From assembly GCA_022813625.1 (NCBI GenBank), contig JAKLMB010000007.1, positions 1,054,001-1,118,000 of the forward strand: 64,000 nucleotides of DNA. Reading direction: 5' to 3'. Source of the DNA: Aaosphaeria pasadenensis (Eukaryota; Ascomycota; Dothideomycetes; Pleosporales). The translations under genes were made by a program, and so were the position numbers. Below the pieces are notes generated by a model. That model did not search any database. It was not told the DNA's origin and saw only the letters and a list, made by a program, of their open reading frames with translations. This document shows, piece after piece, positions 46,167 to 60,000 of this stretch. The number at the start of each line of letters is the position of its first letter. Within the stretch, counting starts at the first letter, position 1.

Positions 46167-48445
46167 GGTTTTGGGGGGTGTTAAGATCTGCTGAAAATGT
46201 GTGCTGTTGTTTTTGGAATTCGGAGAGTAGTTCTCGTGGTTTAGTCTGAGAGGTTTATGGGTAGGGAATAGTTGCAATGGGTTATAGTATCAAGGTTTCG
46301 AATGTACTTAAATGTGCGAGGCAATTGAATATTCCAGTGGAAATATGTCGAGCTTCAAACAATCAGAAAAGATACAAATGATGTCATAGTAAACAACAGA
46401 ATTATACGTAGATCATGGAGCAAACCCACCTTTATACTCATTTCTCTCTGGCGTTGTTGCGTGGATATTCTGCCATCGTACGATCATTTGATGTCCAAGT
46501 CAAGTTGCATTCGGGCGAAGTTGGATCATGGCACTTCCGATGCATGAAGAAACATCAGCTCCGCATTATTGGCAGGGCGGGTGGAAAACCAAGAGGGATA
46601 ATCTGGGGAATGAGACACGGAATCCATCGGAACGTGATTCATGTCTCCTGACGCTTTTGCCTGTTTGCAGTGCACAAGACTGGTTACTGTAATCGGGTTC
46701 GATGTGATGTGTTGTTCGAGTATTAATGGTGCGTGGCGTGATGTTGGCGGAAGATCCTTACAAGGTTCTTACTTAAGAGTAATGTGGGGATTTCATGGAG
46801 AAACTGTCACATGGGGAAGCGACATTGTATTTTTAGAAAGAATCACACGATTGACATTGCAGATTATTGGATTGGGTCGAAGTTGCTAGACTCGTGGTTG
46901 ACATATACTATCGTGATTGATAGAGGTCGAGGGAATGATCTGGTACAACGTGTAGTGACGGCGCTTTGCCACATCAATGATCAGGTACTTCGTAACAACG
47001 CGGCAGTTGGCTATCGAAGTGCGGCTGAGCCTCTAGAAGAGATGATTTTACAAGCACGTGGAATGCACAATAGATTCTACATTACAATAGAGGGTCGAGA
47101 TTCACGGTGGTATGTGGATCTAGTCACAAGGGTTTGGTCCTACGAGCACGTTATTGATCCATTGTACTTCTCAATTGATCCTCAAGATTCTTTACTTATG
47201 TCACATATGATTGTAATGATCATAGTTATTATTCTTTTATCTCAAATCGATACAGCCAATTCCCCCCAAAAAAAACTCCGTCCATGCTGAATATCAAAAC
47301 ACTTAAAAATCTATGAATTAAATGCACCTGGTTAAGCCATCATAAAACCAACAAAACCTCCGATAACATACGCTGCAAATAAAAACACCACAATACTCTT
47401 GAATCCGATCCACAACTCACTATCATCATGCAAAAATATGCTATCTCCAATACTGCATTTGAAAAACTCAGTAAGAGCATTTGTGGTGATGCCATCCATG
47501 TACACCACAACTCCCGCATACGTACCTCTGTATATATACTCAAATATATATTGTGCGCATACCTACACCCATCATATCATGGACATAAAGGCTAGGAGAA
47601 GGATTTCCATTTCAGCACGACAACAAAAAGGAAAAAGTCGAACATCCCTGGACACAAGACATTTTGATACCTTTCTCTTTCGTGCCTTACAAGTAAAGCA
47701 CCACTAACTGGCCACTACACATCATGTTGGCAAGAGCTTTTCCTGCACGTTGACAACCGATACATGGAGTTCCCAGTCTTCCTGATATGCAGAAGGTTGA
47801 ATTGGTGGGTTTCATGGTTTGACTACCAGAGCTGAATACTTATATATACACACGACAAGAACGATGCAAGTTCCACCTTGTCATCTCTATCTCACTGCTG
47901 TCGTTGAACCATCCGATTAAAAATATCCGGGAGATGGCGATCAGCGAGACGGTACGGATAGAGGCATGTGCTTTGATTATCAACACTTTACAAGACAAGC
48001 TTTTGACATCTTCACGACAAGTACGAGAGTGGTATTCCCGAGTCTGGATGACATAGTGAGGATGCAGAATATTCATTACTCGCTGAAATTAGAATGTTAC
48101 TATGTGAATCCCTTTTGAATGAAAACGTATGAGTTTTCTAAAGAAGTTTGTACAGTGCCAACCCCGGAATCCATTCCTTTGGAGTCCTTTGGTACGAGTG
48201 AACGCCGATCACGAAATAAGGCAAAAGATGCATCTCAATGTACAGAAGGCGGCGGCTGGGTTTTGATTGACTATGAGTGTTGAAAAACCCCTTCTCGCCT
48301 TATGGAATTACCTAATCAACGCGTGACAAGATGTCGGTGAAAAGTTTCGATCCATTTTCGGATGGTTACAACGAGCAATATCATGCCATCGCATGCAGGT
48401 GAAAAGAGATCGCTTCTTATGTAAAGGAAAATTGGAAAAGAACAT
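46167..48445. other. Intergenic region
   Basis: 2.3 kb between the SDR gene's promoter side and the 3' end of the GH72 gene. AT-rich, with no gene supported. Confidence 0.55.
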
Positions 48446-50087
48446 TTACAAGACAATGAGGGCAGCGCCAGAAAAGACGGCCACGATGACGTAGAGGCCG
48501 AGGGAGAAGAGACCACTGTTGAATTGAGGAGCAACAAGGCCTGAAGCGGCACCAGGGGAGCTGGTGCTGTTGCCAGTACCGGGAGACGCGGTGACGGTTC
48601 CGGTACCCTCAGCACCGGCCTGGGAGAGCAAGCTCTTGCACTGGCTGCTGCCCTCCTTAGCAGTCTGGGTCTTGGCCTTGCCCTTGAAGTCGCATCCGTT
48701 GGCCACGTTCTTTGCGTACTGTCCGATGGCAAAGGAGAGCTGCTCCTGGTCAGAGCACATGCCGTAGGCACCGTATGGGCCGCTGGTGACGTTTCGGTTG
48801 ATACCGGCACAGAACGCGCCATCCTTCTTGCTGCAGATGAAATCGAAGAGATCCTTGTAGTCATCCTCGGTGGTCTTGGAGCTGTCAACAACGCAGGAAA
48901 GGTTGTCAGTCATGCAGGAGCAGAGCTGAGCATTGGCAACTGGGGGAAGGGGATCAGATGGGGCATTCCAGTCCTTGCCAGTGGCCGGGCACTTGGCCTT
49001 AGCGGTGTTGGTAGGGCTGTACTCGGACATCTTAACACCGGTTGGGTTGACCTTGGCGATCTCGCTCTTCAAGTTGGCGAAGTCCTTGTTGGTGGTGACC
49101 TTGTTGCCGCTGACAGTGGCAAGACCTGGATAGTGTTAGAACGAATTACGAATTGACAAAATGGAGCAATGGGTACGAACCGAACTTGTTAGCCTCCTCG
49201 AAGTACATGTAGACGATACCGCCGGACCAGACACCAGTCATCTGCTTGCCGTAAAGAGCACCGACCTCAGTGAAAAGACGAGGACGAGGGGTGTTGCAGC
49301 CGTACTCGGCGAAGAAGACGGGAACATCGTACTTCTCAAACTCCTTGGTGCGAACGTCGAAGCCAGACTCGGTGAAGGAAGAATCACCGCACCACGAGTA
49401 GATGTTGTAACCCCAGAAGTCGATAGAATCCTCAGGCTTGCCGCAGTCGAAATAAGAAGCGAGGTTCTCACGAATCTCAGCATCGTCATTGGTAGCATAA
49501 CCAACACCCAATGGGCGGTAGTTCTTGGACTTGATGTAGGCCTTGGTGTCACGAACAGCAGCCTTGACGAAAGCGCTAGCCTCAGTGTTGTTCACGGCGT
49601 TGGAGACCTCGTTACCGGCGAAGAAACCGAGCGTGTTGTCGTACTTGGCGAGTTCGTCAACAACGGCGGTGTATCGCTCGAGCAAGGTGGTGGTCCACTG
49701 GGCGCTGTCACGGTTGATGGAGAGGCCAGGCTCAGAAAGATCGGCAATGACATAGATGCCGGCGGCAGCGAGCGCGTCCATGCATTCCTTGTGGTCCTGT
49801 GTGGGATCGATGGCGTAGACACGGATGGTGTTGGTGTGGACCTCAGAGAGGAATTGGATGTCTCGTTTGCAGGACGCAGAGTCGGCGAGGGGATCGGTGT
49901 ACTTGATCTTCTCGGTGCTGGTGGTGTTGCTGTTGAGCTCTTGCTGGTAAGCAACACCCTTCATGAAGAATTGGGTGCCATTGGTCTTGTAGAAGAACTT
50001 GGAGCCCTTGATGACGATGGGGTCGATGGCGGCGCTGGCGGTGCCGAATATGGCCGCGGCAGCAGCGACGAGAGTGAAACCCTTCAT
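48446..50087 (-). CDS. gel1: GPI-anchored beta-1,3-glucanosyltransferase, GH72 (Gel/Gas family)
   Basis: Two exons (50087-49181, 49125-48446; intron 55 nt, GTTCGT) encode 528 residues. Residues 1-19 are a signal peptide. The GH72 domain (about 20-330) has FFMKGVAYQ, the acid/base Glu160 in FFAGNEVSN and the nucleophile Glu261 in VFFAEYGC; these positions agree with the family. Residues about 375-465 form a Cys-rich CBM43/X8 module (LCSCMTDNLSCVV, FICSKKDGAFCAGI, YGMCSDQEQLSFAIGQY). A Ser/Gly/Thr linker and a hydrophobic C-terminus after NSG make a GPI signal. The enzyme cuts and re-joins beta-1,3-glucan chains at the cell surface. Its neighbour across the divergent intergenic region is FKS1, which makes the substrate. 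The symbol gel1 marks the family; the exact paralogue is not certain. Confidence 0.93.
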
Positions 50088-53000
50088 GGTGATCTCTAGC
50101 CAGAGAAATCAGAAGAATAGGCAAAGAATAATGGTGTGGGTTGGCGAGAGCTTGGTATTGAAGGGAGAAGTTCTCGGCGGTGGATGGTCGGTGGAATTTG
50201 AGGAGTGACCTGTTTGATGGATGAGGAGGAAGGGGGAAAGCGCGACCTGTTAGGAGGGAAACGTGTAAAGCGTTTGATGCTGTAAGGAGTGTTGAGAAGA
50301 TGATATTATTAAGAGAGGAATAAAGAATGAGTGATTGAGTGAGTGTAGATGAAGTGGTTTAGAAAACAACACACAAAAAATGGAGGACCGGAGGAGGGAA
50401 ACGAGAGTGAAGCCGTGGAGGTTTTGGTGTTGCAGGTCGTGAATGAAGAAAGGGCAAGCTTTGCTTCTTTCCTTGGGGCGAAGGAGACAATCCCTTGGCC
50501 GGACTGGTCGAACTTGGGTTGAGCTCGTTTCCTGATTGGCTGGTACCTGGGTTGGCCTGGTCTCAGGGGTATTGATGGCATACAATATTAACTAACAACT
50601 AAGGATAGTGCGAGGGACCGCTCCTTCCCCCTTCCCCCGACCTGAAACAGTTAGCGTGACGCGGACTGGTGGCAACCACAAACACAAAAATACCCCTGGA
50701 AGGATCCCCAGCAAACGGAAATCAACACCACCTTATCCAACTTAACTGTGCCTATCATCACTATCATAAGAATGATGAGAACAATCTGACGGTAATCATC
50801 ATCAATATGGTACCTACGGAGTAGATGAAGTGGAATCATTCTATATCGCTGGTATAACCATTCCATTCCGCCAGTCAATGTACTTATGTGAAGCCATATT
50901 ATACACGATCAACCGACCATTGCACTATCCTATCCATTCGCAGCAACAGCAATAACTAATGATAATAATATTTCCTACTATGATACTTTCTAATACTTGT
51001 CATACCAGAGAAAGTCTACATTATTCCCACCCTCAATCGTGGGTCTGGTCTCATTCGTACATACCTACGTACAGTCAGTGAGTGGTCGTACTCCGTATGT
51101 ACAACCGCTGCTCTAGAGGTAATACGGAGTACGGAGTATCCATCCCCCCTCTCAGACTCCACCGTTACAAATGCACCCATATGCAAGGTACAGAACCCAA
51201 TCTCGACACCCTATTCGCAGGTAACCCCCAAGTTCCAACCCTCCGCTCTCCATTTGTTTTGCATGTGTCAGAAGTCTGGAGCCTGCGCGCTCCCCTACTG
51301 GCCATCAGTCCATGACTGACTGCCTCTCCGAGAAGGCTCACCGAACATCAGGAGAGGTCGAGTACATGTTATGTATGTATTGTCTGAGGCTGTCGCGCGG
51401 ATGTCGGATCGTCATCTTCTGTGGTGTCAGCGGCCCCGGAATATAGCTATTCCAGAAATCCTAGTTGTTCTAGGGCGACATTAATCCAGATCTGAATACG
51501 GTGTATGTCATAATAATAATGACTGCTCGCGAGTCGTGCAGTTGCGGATGCAGCTGGCAACTGGAGACAAGAGCCGCGCCGCCGCACCGCACCGCACCGC
51601 AGCACAGCGCAGCGGAGTGCACGTATCGATACCATCAATCGCCTCATCGACTCGCCTCGCTTCGGCTCTTGAGCGTATGCGTATCCATACGTCAAGGCTC
51701 AAGGCGTGTCTGGACTCTGGACTCTGGATTTAAGGCAAACCTCTGCTGTCAAATCAATCCACGAAATGTCAGCGAAGGGAATTAATGAGTATCCGCTCCC
51801 GCTGTCGTCTAACGGACTAGCGGTTTCGGCCATCGCCTGTTCCAGCTTGCATTACGCAGCTGCCCCAGTAGTCTTTTGTGGCGGAGTCACTCCTGGATTC
51901 TACAATTTGGGCGAATGGGGACGCCGTTTCAACATGACTATTGGGACATTTGTGGCCGTGCCTCACAAGTACCTGTACACTAACCAACGCGCACTGAAGC
52001 TACTCGCTGTCTCAGCGGACAGAATCTTTCGCCTCGATCGAATCAATATCGTTTATTAAAAGAGAATTCGGGGCAGGATGGCAATGTCCTACATAGTACA
52101 TACTAGCCGCCGCCGCGGCGTACCCATTTAGTCGGCCGACCTTTTTTTATGTCTCCAGTCGTGAGCAGTGAGTCGTGCAGGATCGAGCATGATCATCGTG
52201 CAGGTTGCAGCACACCTTTTCTCTCTTGAGTCGCGACGCTACTAAACATATTATGTATTATCTGCATTTTCTATTTCGGGACGGTGGGCATCTTCGTTTA
52301 TGTCGGTGAGATCGATAGTGACTGACATAAACGACCAAATAGACGACATAGTGGGTAAAATCCGTCTGTTCGTATAGCGAATTCGAGAACGTTGGCATCG
52401 GGTTCGTTTAGAAAATTGGGCAAACCTTCCCAACGATGATTCTGTCTCTCTTTTTTTTTTTTGTCCGAAGAGGATCTTCGATCTGGTGGAGAGAAAAGTG
52501 CAATAATATGTGGGAACTTGGAAAAGGTCCATTATTAACTTACCTAGTTGAACGACGCCAGGGGGGGCCTGGTCGTCAACTTGTAGTCTTGTAGCGAATC
52601 CGGTTCGGCTGGTGGGAAGAGTACTCGTCATCCGCGATTGATCGCTGCGATTACCGTTCAGTTGCAGGCCTTTTTTTAAATTGTTGCCATGCGCTTCTCA
52701 GGGGAAATTAAGGCTAGACACTATCTGGAGATTGTGGTCCTACCTACCTAGGTGAGCTCCCACAGCGTACGTAGCACACCGATGTGGATGTATGATCTGC
52801 GCAAGAAGGAGAAGAGGAGTAAAAAAAAACCCACATCATCCCCAGGACCCATCCAGAGCCTCCGTTCTCAGGGGTGCACCGGTGGTGAGCGCCCGCGAAG
52901 AATGAATACAGAAGGGGAAGTGCGGCACTCAGACAGACACAGACAGCCAGAGAGACCCAGGCAAAACTGCGGCCGTTGGGGCTACTAGGATTCGGAGGCA

Positions 53001-55220
53001 GCGGGAGAGACATACCGCGCGCGCAGAACGCCCCACGCACGCCCAACGCCACGGTGACACTGCTATCGACAACGAACAAGGTCGAAAAACACGATGGGAA
53101 AAGCCCACTTCTACTTTCGAACGTTATCTTATCGAAAAAAACCGATGCCGCGCCGCTTGTAAGTTGCAAGTCCAAGTAAGCTGTACAACTAGCCGACTTG
53201 TAATATGCACGCTTGCACATGGGAAATGGCCGGCCAAGACTTGCGGGTGGGCACATCCAATCTACTGTGTATCTACTTGTTGTAGCGTACGCCGTACACT
53301 GTGTCGGACGCTGGTGCATCCGGCCAGGCAAGCGAGCAAGCAAAGCTCAGAGCTGTGAAGCTCCCCCCCTGGTCATGATTGGAAATGTCAAATGGCTGTC
53401 TCTCGACTCTCTCTCGATTCTCCTTCGTTTCAGTCTAGCTTGATCGGCCGGGTGTCTGTGCCGCCAATGGAAAGCGCATAAGGCACTCATAGCTTGAGCT
53501 TTGTCCCGGTGCCACTTGTGTGCACATAGCCTGGCTTCGGCTGAGGGAGACGCTGCGGACCGATGACGTCCTCGATGCGTTTTTTTTTAATTTCAATGTC
53601 GTTTTTGTTGAGTTAGTTCGCATGAATAATAAGCCCGCTGTTAATCAAATCAAAGTCGAGGGTAGAGTGGGTTGTGGGTTATTTAGCATAGAAGAAACGG
53701 TTTTAGCGATGGAAGACAGGGCGTAGAAACAGGTATGGAGTGCATATAGGTACGGGGCATATATACCGAAAAGCAGGCTTTTGTGGCTGCTGCAGATGTG
53801 GATATGGGAAAGTTGGCGAGTGGTAAGGTGTGAACTTGTTTGTTTGAATTCACCATGGGTTGTTCCCTGCTTTATGAAAGGGACGAGCAGGTAAGATAGA
53901 TGAGAAAAGGAAGGGAGCCATTCGATACATGCGGTAACTATGGCATCCAGAGGAAAGCTGGGGAATGTCTTGTCTGGATGGAAGCATGGACATTGATGAA
54001 CGAACGCGCGCACATGCTTTTTCTCGAATGTAGTAGTGGGGAAAAACTTCCCGATGATTTGATCTGCCTCGTTCGTGATAGGATCTTCTATTTCTCTTAC
54101 TGTTAATGCGTGACCGGAATCCAAGGATTGGATTGAGGATTTTCGCATATTTGGGTGGGAGGAGTACTCCGTAGAGCGAGTAGAGTAGTCGGACGGCGGG
54201 TGGGGGAGAATGGCGACTCTAAGAATGTGAAACAAACAGGACAATCGTTAGGACGTGATCATCAATTACACTAACTGCTGCTATCCAATTATGTATCTAA
54301 AGTTAGGTTACAGGATAGCTCCCAACAATGGTACTCGTAGAGCTGGGCAGTGTTTAGATCAATAATGTTTGGCTCCCGCACGTCTACCAGTGGTACGGCG
54401 TTTGGCGTGTGTGTATGGTGTATGGTAGAGAGGATGGATAGCTCGGTATCCTAACTGTTATGGATAAGTTTACATACTCGTGCCAGCCATCCAATAGTTT
54501 TAAGTATTTACTTGTGTACGGTCCGCGAACCAGAACCCGTCTTACAAGTTCCCCCCCCAGCCACGGGAAACTCGGTATGTGAGTTGAGCTGAGGGGAGCG
54601 CGTTGAGCACGTAGGTGGTAGGCGGTAGGCGGTAGGCGATGGGAGACACTCTTACCCCGTCTACGGCGTACCTACACGCGATCCCCATTCCCCATCATGA
54701 GGCGAATGCGTGGATGTGCGGGTGCGCGGGTGCGTGGCGAAACGTAACGCTTGTTCGACAAAGATAGAAAACGCAACTACGAAAAGGGAAAGATGATAGA
54801 CAATGCAATACTCCGTAGAATCGATACACACACAACAAACAATGTCCCGCCCCCTCACTTTGATCGATCTACCTACGGCGTACTACGTCGGCATGGCATA
54901 CATTGGTCGTTGGGAAATAGTTGGATGGCTAGTTGGTTGTCACCCACGTAATCGATAGATGCAGCCTTCCCGAGTGCGGGTGTGACGGGGGGAGTTAGAC
55001 GAATACAAGCCTGTTTCCTTGGTGTTGATTATGCGGTGTTTGTGTTGTTGTGTTGTGTTGTTGTACAGTAGCCCCTCCAATTATGAGAGATGGATCTACA
55101 GAGCAACGTCCAGCTGGTAAGTCGAATGGATTGATAGATTGCTTGACTGATCGTTGATGCCTCTCAGGATAGCTACTCGAAGTGGCGAGAGACAGCATTG
55201 GGTTAGGAGGATCAGGATCA

Positions 55221-55249
55221 GGATTAGGGATTAGGGATTAGGGATTAGG
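55221..55249 (+). repeat. Short telomere-like TTAGGGA tandem array
   Basis: About four direct units of GGATTAG/TTAGGGA, containing the telomeric TTAGGG hexamer with one extra A. Too short and too far from any chromosome-end feature to be a telomere. Confidence 0.75.
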
Positions 55250-55496
55250 ATAAGATAGGACAGGAAGCACTCAACTGGAACTGGAACTGGAACTGAACGA
55301 AGGAGTGAATGAGAACGGGGCGATCCTATGCAAAAGGTCATGGATGTGATTGGTCGGAGGTGAAGGGGGTGGTGTGTGTCAAGGATCAAGGATGAGTGCA
55401 GGGGGGAAAACTGTTGATGAAGCGGCGAACGGACGAGGCGGCGGAGGAGGCGGCGGCGGCGACAAACGACGACGGCGCGGCGGACATGGGTATGGC

Positions 55497-55533
55497 TAGG
55501 AGGAGGAGGAGGAGGAGGAGGAGGAGGAGGAGG
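55497..55533 (+). repeat. (GGA)n microsatellite
   Basis: About 12 uninterrupted GGA triplets in non-coding DNA upstream of FKS1. The open frames across it on both strands are repeat artefacts. Confidence 0.85.
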
Positions 55534-57047
55534 ACGACGATGATGATAGAAGGATTCGATTCAAGGATGAAGTGTTTGGTTGGTTGATTAATGGCTTGTA
55601 ACTTATTGCCCGTGGGATATATGAGGATGATGGTTAAGTATAGTAATGCAGGAAGTGAGTGAGCGATTGATTGATTAAGTGAGTTGAGCATGGGAGAAAG
55701 ACAAGGATTGAACAAGAGAGTGAGAGTGGAAGTGAACGGATCGATGGGCAATAATGGGGGGGATGAGGATAAGGGGTAGATACAGTAGGTAGGTAGGTAC
55801 GGAGTACACGCACTGCACAGTACAAGCTGGTGTAGTTGGTTAGGTACCTTGCCTGTTGAACTAGTAGGAAAAGGTACAGGATTGGTATTCGTTCTTGCCC
55901 TGCCCATTGCCCTGCCATCCATCCATCCCTCTCTCCCCCCTGTTGCTTGCATTCCGATCTCTCTTTTCTCCAATCTCCCTCCCACCATCCATTCCAAACC
56001 TACTCTATTCTCTCTCTCTATCCTACTACTTTTCTCCCTCCTCCTTCAAACCTGATCTCCTTCTCCCTCGCGTGTTTCCTATTCTCTTCCCTTTCTTTGC
56101 CCGTCGCTCACTCTTTTGCAAAGGCAAAAAAAGAAAAGAAGAGACCTTCCTGTCGTTGACATTCCATCGTCATCACCAATATCAACAGCAACTACATACA
56201 TCACCATCACCGTCAGTAGTACTCCGTACTATACTGAGTGAGTGAAGCTTGTGTGTGTATACTCCTTAAGTGAGTGAGACTCTTCCTACCTCCTACCTCC
56301 TACCTCCTACCTCCTCTCTCCCTACTTTTGTCCGCCAAAGAGAGGAGCCGCGACCTACAAGAAAGCCAGCCAACCGCCGCCGCGCGTACCTGCCTCCTCT
56401 CAATTGTCGTCGCAGCAACCACGACCTTACCTCCTCTCACCTGTCACCTCCCACCTCTCACACCTCTCATCCACCCTATCTACCACCAACACGCCCTTAC
56501 GCCAAAACAAATCCACTCGTTACCATAATCAACTCATTAACCACCTCATCCAGCCAACCAATCGACTTTCTTTCACCCATCAAAGTCGTGCAAGCACGGG
56601 CAGAGCAGGCTGTGCACCGAGACCGAGACCTCCCAACCGTCGGGTTGATTCACTTTGTTCTAAGGCCACCGCGTTTCATCTTCCTACCCACGGTCCGCCT
56701 ACCACAAATCACCCGCAGAACGTCAACAACAACCTCTCCAACGGCACTCCCGAACCTGACATTCGCTCCCCATTCCCACCGCTCGCTTCAACCGAACCAA
56801 CTACCAGCATAATTGCTCAATTTTTCCGGCGATCGCTTTATTACGATTTTAATACTCCTCCGCTGCCCTAATGCCCATTGTTTGAGGTATGTAGACGATA
56901 CCAACACCAACCTCTGAGAACGCATCCCTCCCCTTCCCTCCATGTCTCAGACAAACGTGCACGTCGCCCTTGCTGGCGCACCCTCGCAGACACACAACTG
57001 ACATCTGCTCTTCTAGTCTCAACATTGTGCTTTAATTCCTCCCCAAG

Positions 57048-60000
57048 ATGTCAGGACATCCACAAGGAGGCCAATACGATGATGGCTATGGCCGCCAGGG
57101 CCAGGGCCAGGGCCAGGACTCGTACTATCAGGACGACCAGTACGGTCAATACCATGACCAGCCAGGTCAACATGCCTACAGCGACAACCGTGGAGGCTAT
57201 GGCGACCAGCACGGCGATGCATACTACGATGAATCGTGAATTTCCCTCTCCCACGACGGGTGCGCAGCTCCGCTAATAAACTCCGCAGTGCCTATTACGA
57301 TGACCGCGGCGGACAGCAGGGCCACTACCAGGATGGCTACTATGACGATCGTGGTCAGCAGGGTTATCAGGATGAATATTACAACGATCAGTACTATGAT
57401 CAGGGAGGTGCTCAAGGCGGCTACGGGTACGTTTCACCCCACAATACCCAGATTGCCTCGCAAGCTAACCCACTCGACAACAGCCAGAAGCCTCGACGTC
57501 CCCATGATTCCGAAGACGACTCAGAGACCTTCAGCGACTTCACCATGCGATCCGACATGGCGCGGGCCACCGATATGGACTACTACGGACGCAACGACGA
57601 GCGCTACAACAGCTATGGCGAGGGCATGAACCGTGGATATCGCCCTCCGTCCTCCCAGGTCTCCTACGGCGGCAACCGTTCGTCAGGTGCTTCAACCCCC
57701 ATCTACGGCATGGACTACACCAACGCACTTCCCGCTGGACAGCGTTCGAGGGAGCCGTACCCCGCCTGGACTTCGGAGGCACAGATTCCTTGCACCAAGG
57801 AGGAGATTGAGGACATTTTCATCGACTTGACCTCCAAATTCGGTTTCCAGAGGGACAGCATGAGGAACATGTACGACCATTTCATGACTCTTCTCGACTC
57901 GCGAGCTTCTCGCATGTCTCCTAACCAAGCTCTTCTGTCTCTCCACGCCGACTACATCGGTGGAGAAAACGCCAACTACCGCCGTTGGTACTTTGCCGCT
58001 CATCTCGATCTCGACGATGCTGTTGGATTCGCCAACATGAAACTTGGCAAGGCCAACCGGAGAACACGCAAAGCCCGCAAGGCCGCAAAGAAGAAGGCTG
58101 GTGAGAATCCCGAGAACGAGGCACAGACTCTCGAGGCATATGAGGGCGACAACAGTCTCGAGGCTGCCGAGTACCGCTGGAAGACCCGTATGAACCGCAT
58201 GTCCCAGCAAGATCGTGTCCGCCAGATTGCGCTGTACTTACTCTGCTGGGGCGAGGCCAACCAGGTCCGCTTCATGCCCGAGTGTCTCTGCTTCATCTTC
58301 AAGTGCGCAGATGATTATCTCAATTCTCCCGCTGGCCAGGCCCAGACCGAGCCTATCGAGGAGTTCACCTACCTGAACAACGTAGTCACCCCCATCTATC
58401 AGTTCTGCCGTGACCAAGGTTACGAGATCCAGGATGGAAAGTACGTTCGACGTGAGCGTGATCACGCTTCGATCATCGGCTACGACGATATCAACCAGCT
58501 CTTCTGGTACCCTGAGGGCATTGAGCGAATCGTTATGGAAGACAAATCCCGTATCGTCGATCTGCCTCCCGCAGAGCGTTACAACAAGCTCAAGGACGTC
58601 CTGTGGAAGAAGGTATTTTTCAAGACATATTACGAGCGCCGTTCCTGGTTCCATATGTTGGTAAATTTCAACCGTATCTGGGTCATCCACGTCACATCCT
58701 TCTGGTTTTACACATCTTATAACTCTCAGCCGATTTACACCAAGAATTACGAACAACAATTCGACAACAAGCCCCCCAAGGCTGCTATCCTCTCTGCTGT
58801 CGCTCTCGGTGGCTCTATCGCGTCCCTCCTCATGGTTTTGGCAACGATCACAGAATGGCTTTACGTGCCTCGCAAGTGGGCTGGAGCTCAGCATTTGACC
58901 AAGCGCCTGCTCTTCCTCATCCTTGTTTTCGCCATCAATCTCGCTCCCAGTGTTTATATCTTCTTCATTACCTCCGATCAAAAGAACAAGATTTCAGAAA
59001 TCCTCGGTGTTGTCCAGTTCATCATTGCATTGGCGACCTTCGTATTCTTCTCCGTCATGCCATTGGGTGGTCTTTTCGGTAGCTACTTGACCCGTAACTC
59101 TCGTCAATACGTTGCTAGCCAGACCTTTACTGCCAGCTACCCACGCCTCAAGGGCAACGACATGTGGATGTCATACGGTCTTTGGGTCATGGTCTTTGCC
59201 GCAAAGTTGGCTGAGTCTTACTTCTTCTTGGCCCTCTCGCTCAAAGACCCTACGCGTATCCTTTCGCATATGAAGAAGCCCGACTGTGTCGGTGACGAGA
59301 TCCTCAAGACCTACCTCTGCCAGTACCAGCCCAAGATCTTGCTCGGACTCATGTTCTTCACCGACTTGATCCTCTTCTTCCTCGACACTTATCTATGGTA
59401 CATTATCTTGAACATGTTGTTCTCCGTCTCCCGGTCATTCTACCTCGGTGTCTCCATCTGGACGCCTTGGAGGAACATCTTCTCTCGCCTGCCCAAGCGT
59501 ATCTACTCTAAGATCTTGGCCACCACGGATATGGAGATCAAGTACAAGCCCAAGGTCCTCATTTCCCAGATCTGGAATGCAATTGTCATCTCCATGTACC
59601 GAGAGCATCTCCTTGCCATTGATCACGTCCAGAAGCTCTTGTACCACCAGGTTCCTTCAGAGCAAGAGGGCAAGCGCACGCTCCGAGCTCCCACCTTCTT
59701 CGTTTCCCAGGAAGATCACTCATTCAAGACCGAGTTTTTCCCTGCTCAGAGCGAGGCTGAACGTCGTATCTCTTTCTTCGCCCAGTCTTTGTCCACGCCA
59801 ATTCCCGAGCCTCTTCCCGTCGACAACATGCCCACCTTCACCGTTTTGATCCCCCACTACAGCGAGAAGATTCTCTTGTCGCTTCGTGAAATTATTCGTG
59901 AGGACGAGCCTTATTCGCGAGTCACTCTTCTCGAGTACCTCAAGCAGCTCCACCCCCACGAGTGGGATTGCTTCGTCAAGGACACCAAGATTCTTGCGGA

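Larger units (their letters stand above)
50088..57047. promoter_or_regulatory. 7 kb divergent non-coding region between GH72 and FKS1
   Basis: Both flanking genes are transcribed outward. No protein gene is supported inside. It contains eight of the window's exact TACGGAGTA-type motifs (50815, 51089, 51123, 51130, 54165, 54809, 55798, 56220), a CCGCA repeat near 51578-51600, GGTAGGC repeats near 54615, TTAGGGA repeats at 55221-55249 and a GGA microsatellite at about 55497-55533. From about 55,900 to 57,000 the plus strand is a C/T-rich FKS1 leader. Confidence 0.6.

Noticed and set aside
49161..50099. 312-residue open frame on the plus strand
   Set aside because: Antisense to the GH72 gene; same codon-bias effect.
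55386..55997. 203-residue open frame on the minus strand upstream of FKS1
   Set aside because: Crosses the GGA microsatellite and C/T-rich leader; Leu-run and low complexity, with no start or splice support.
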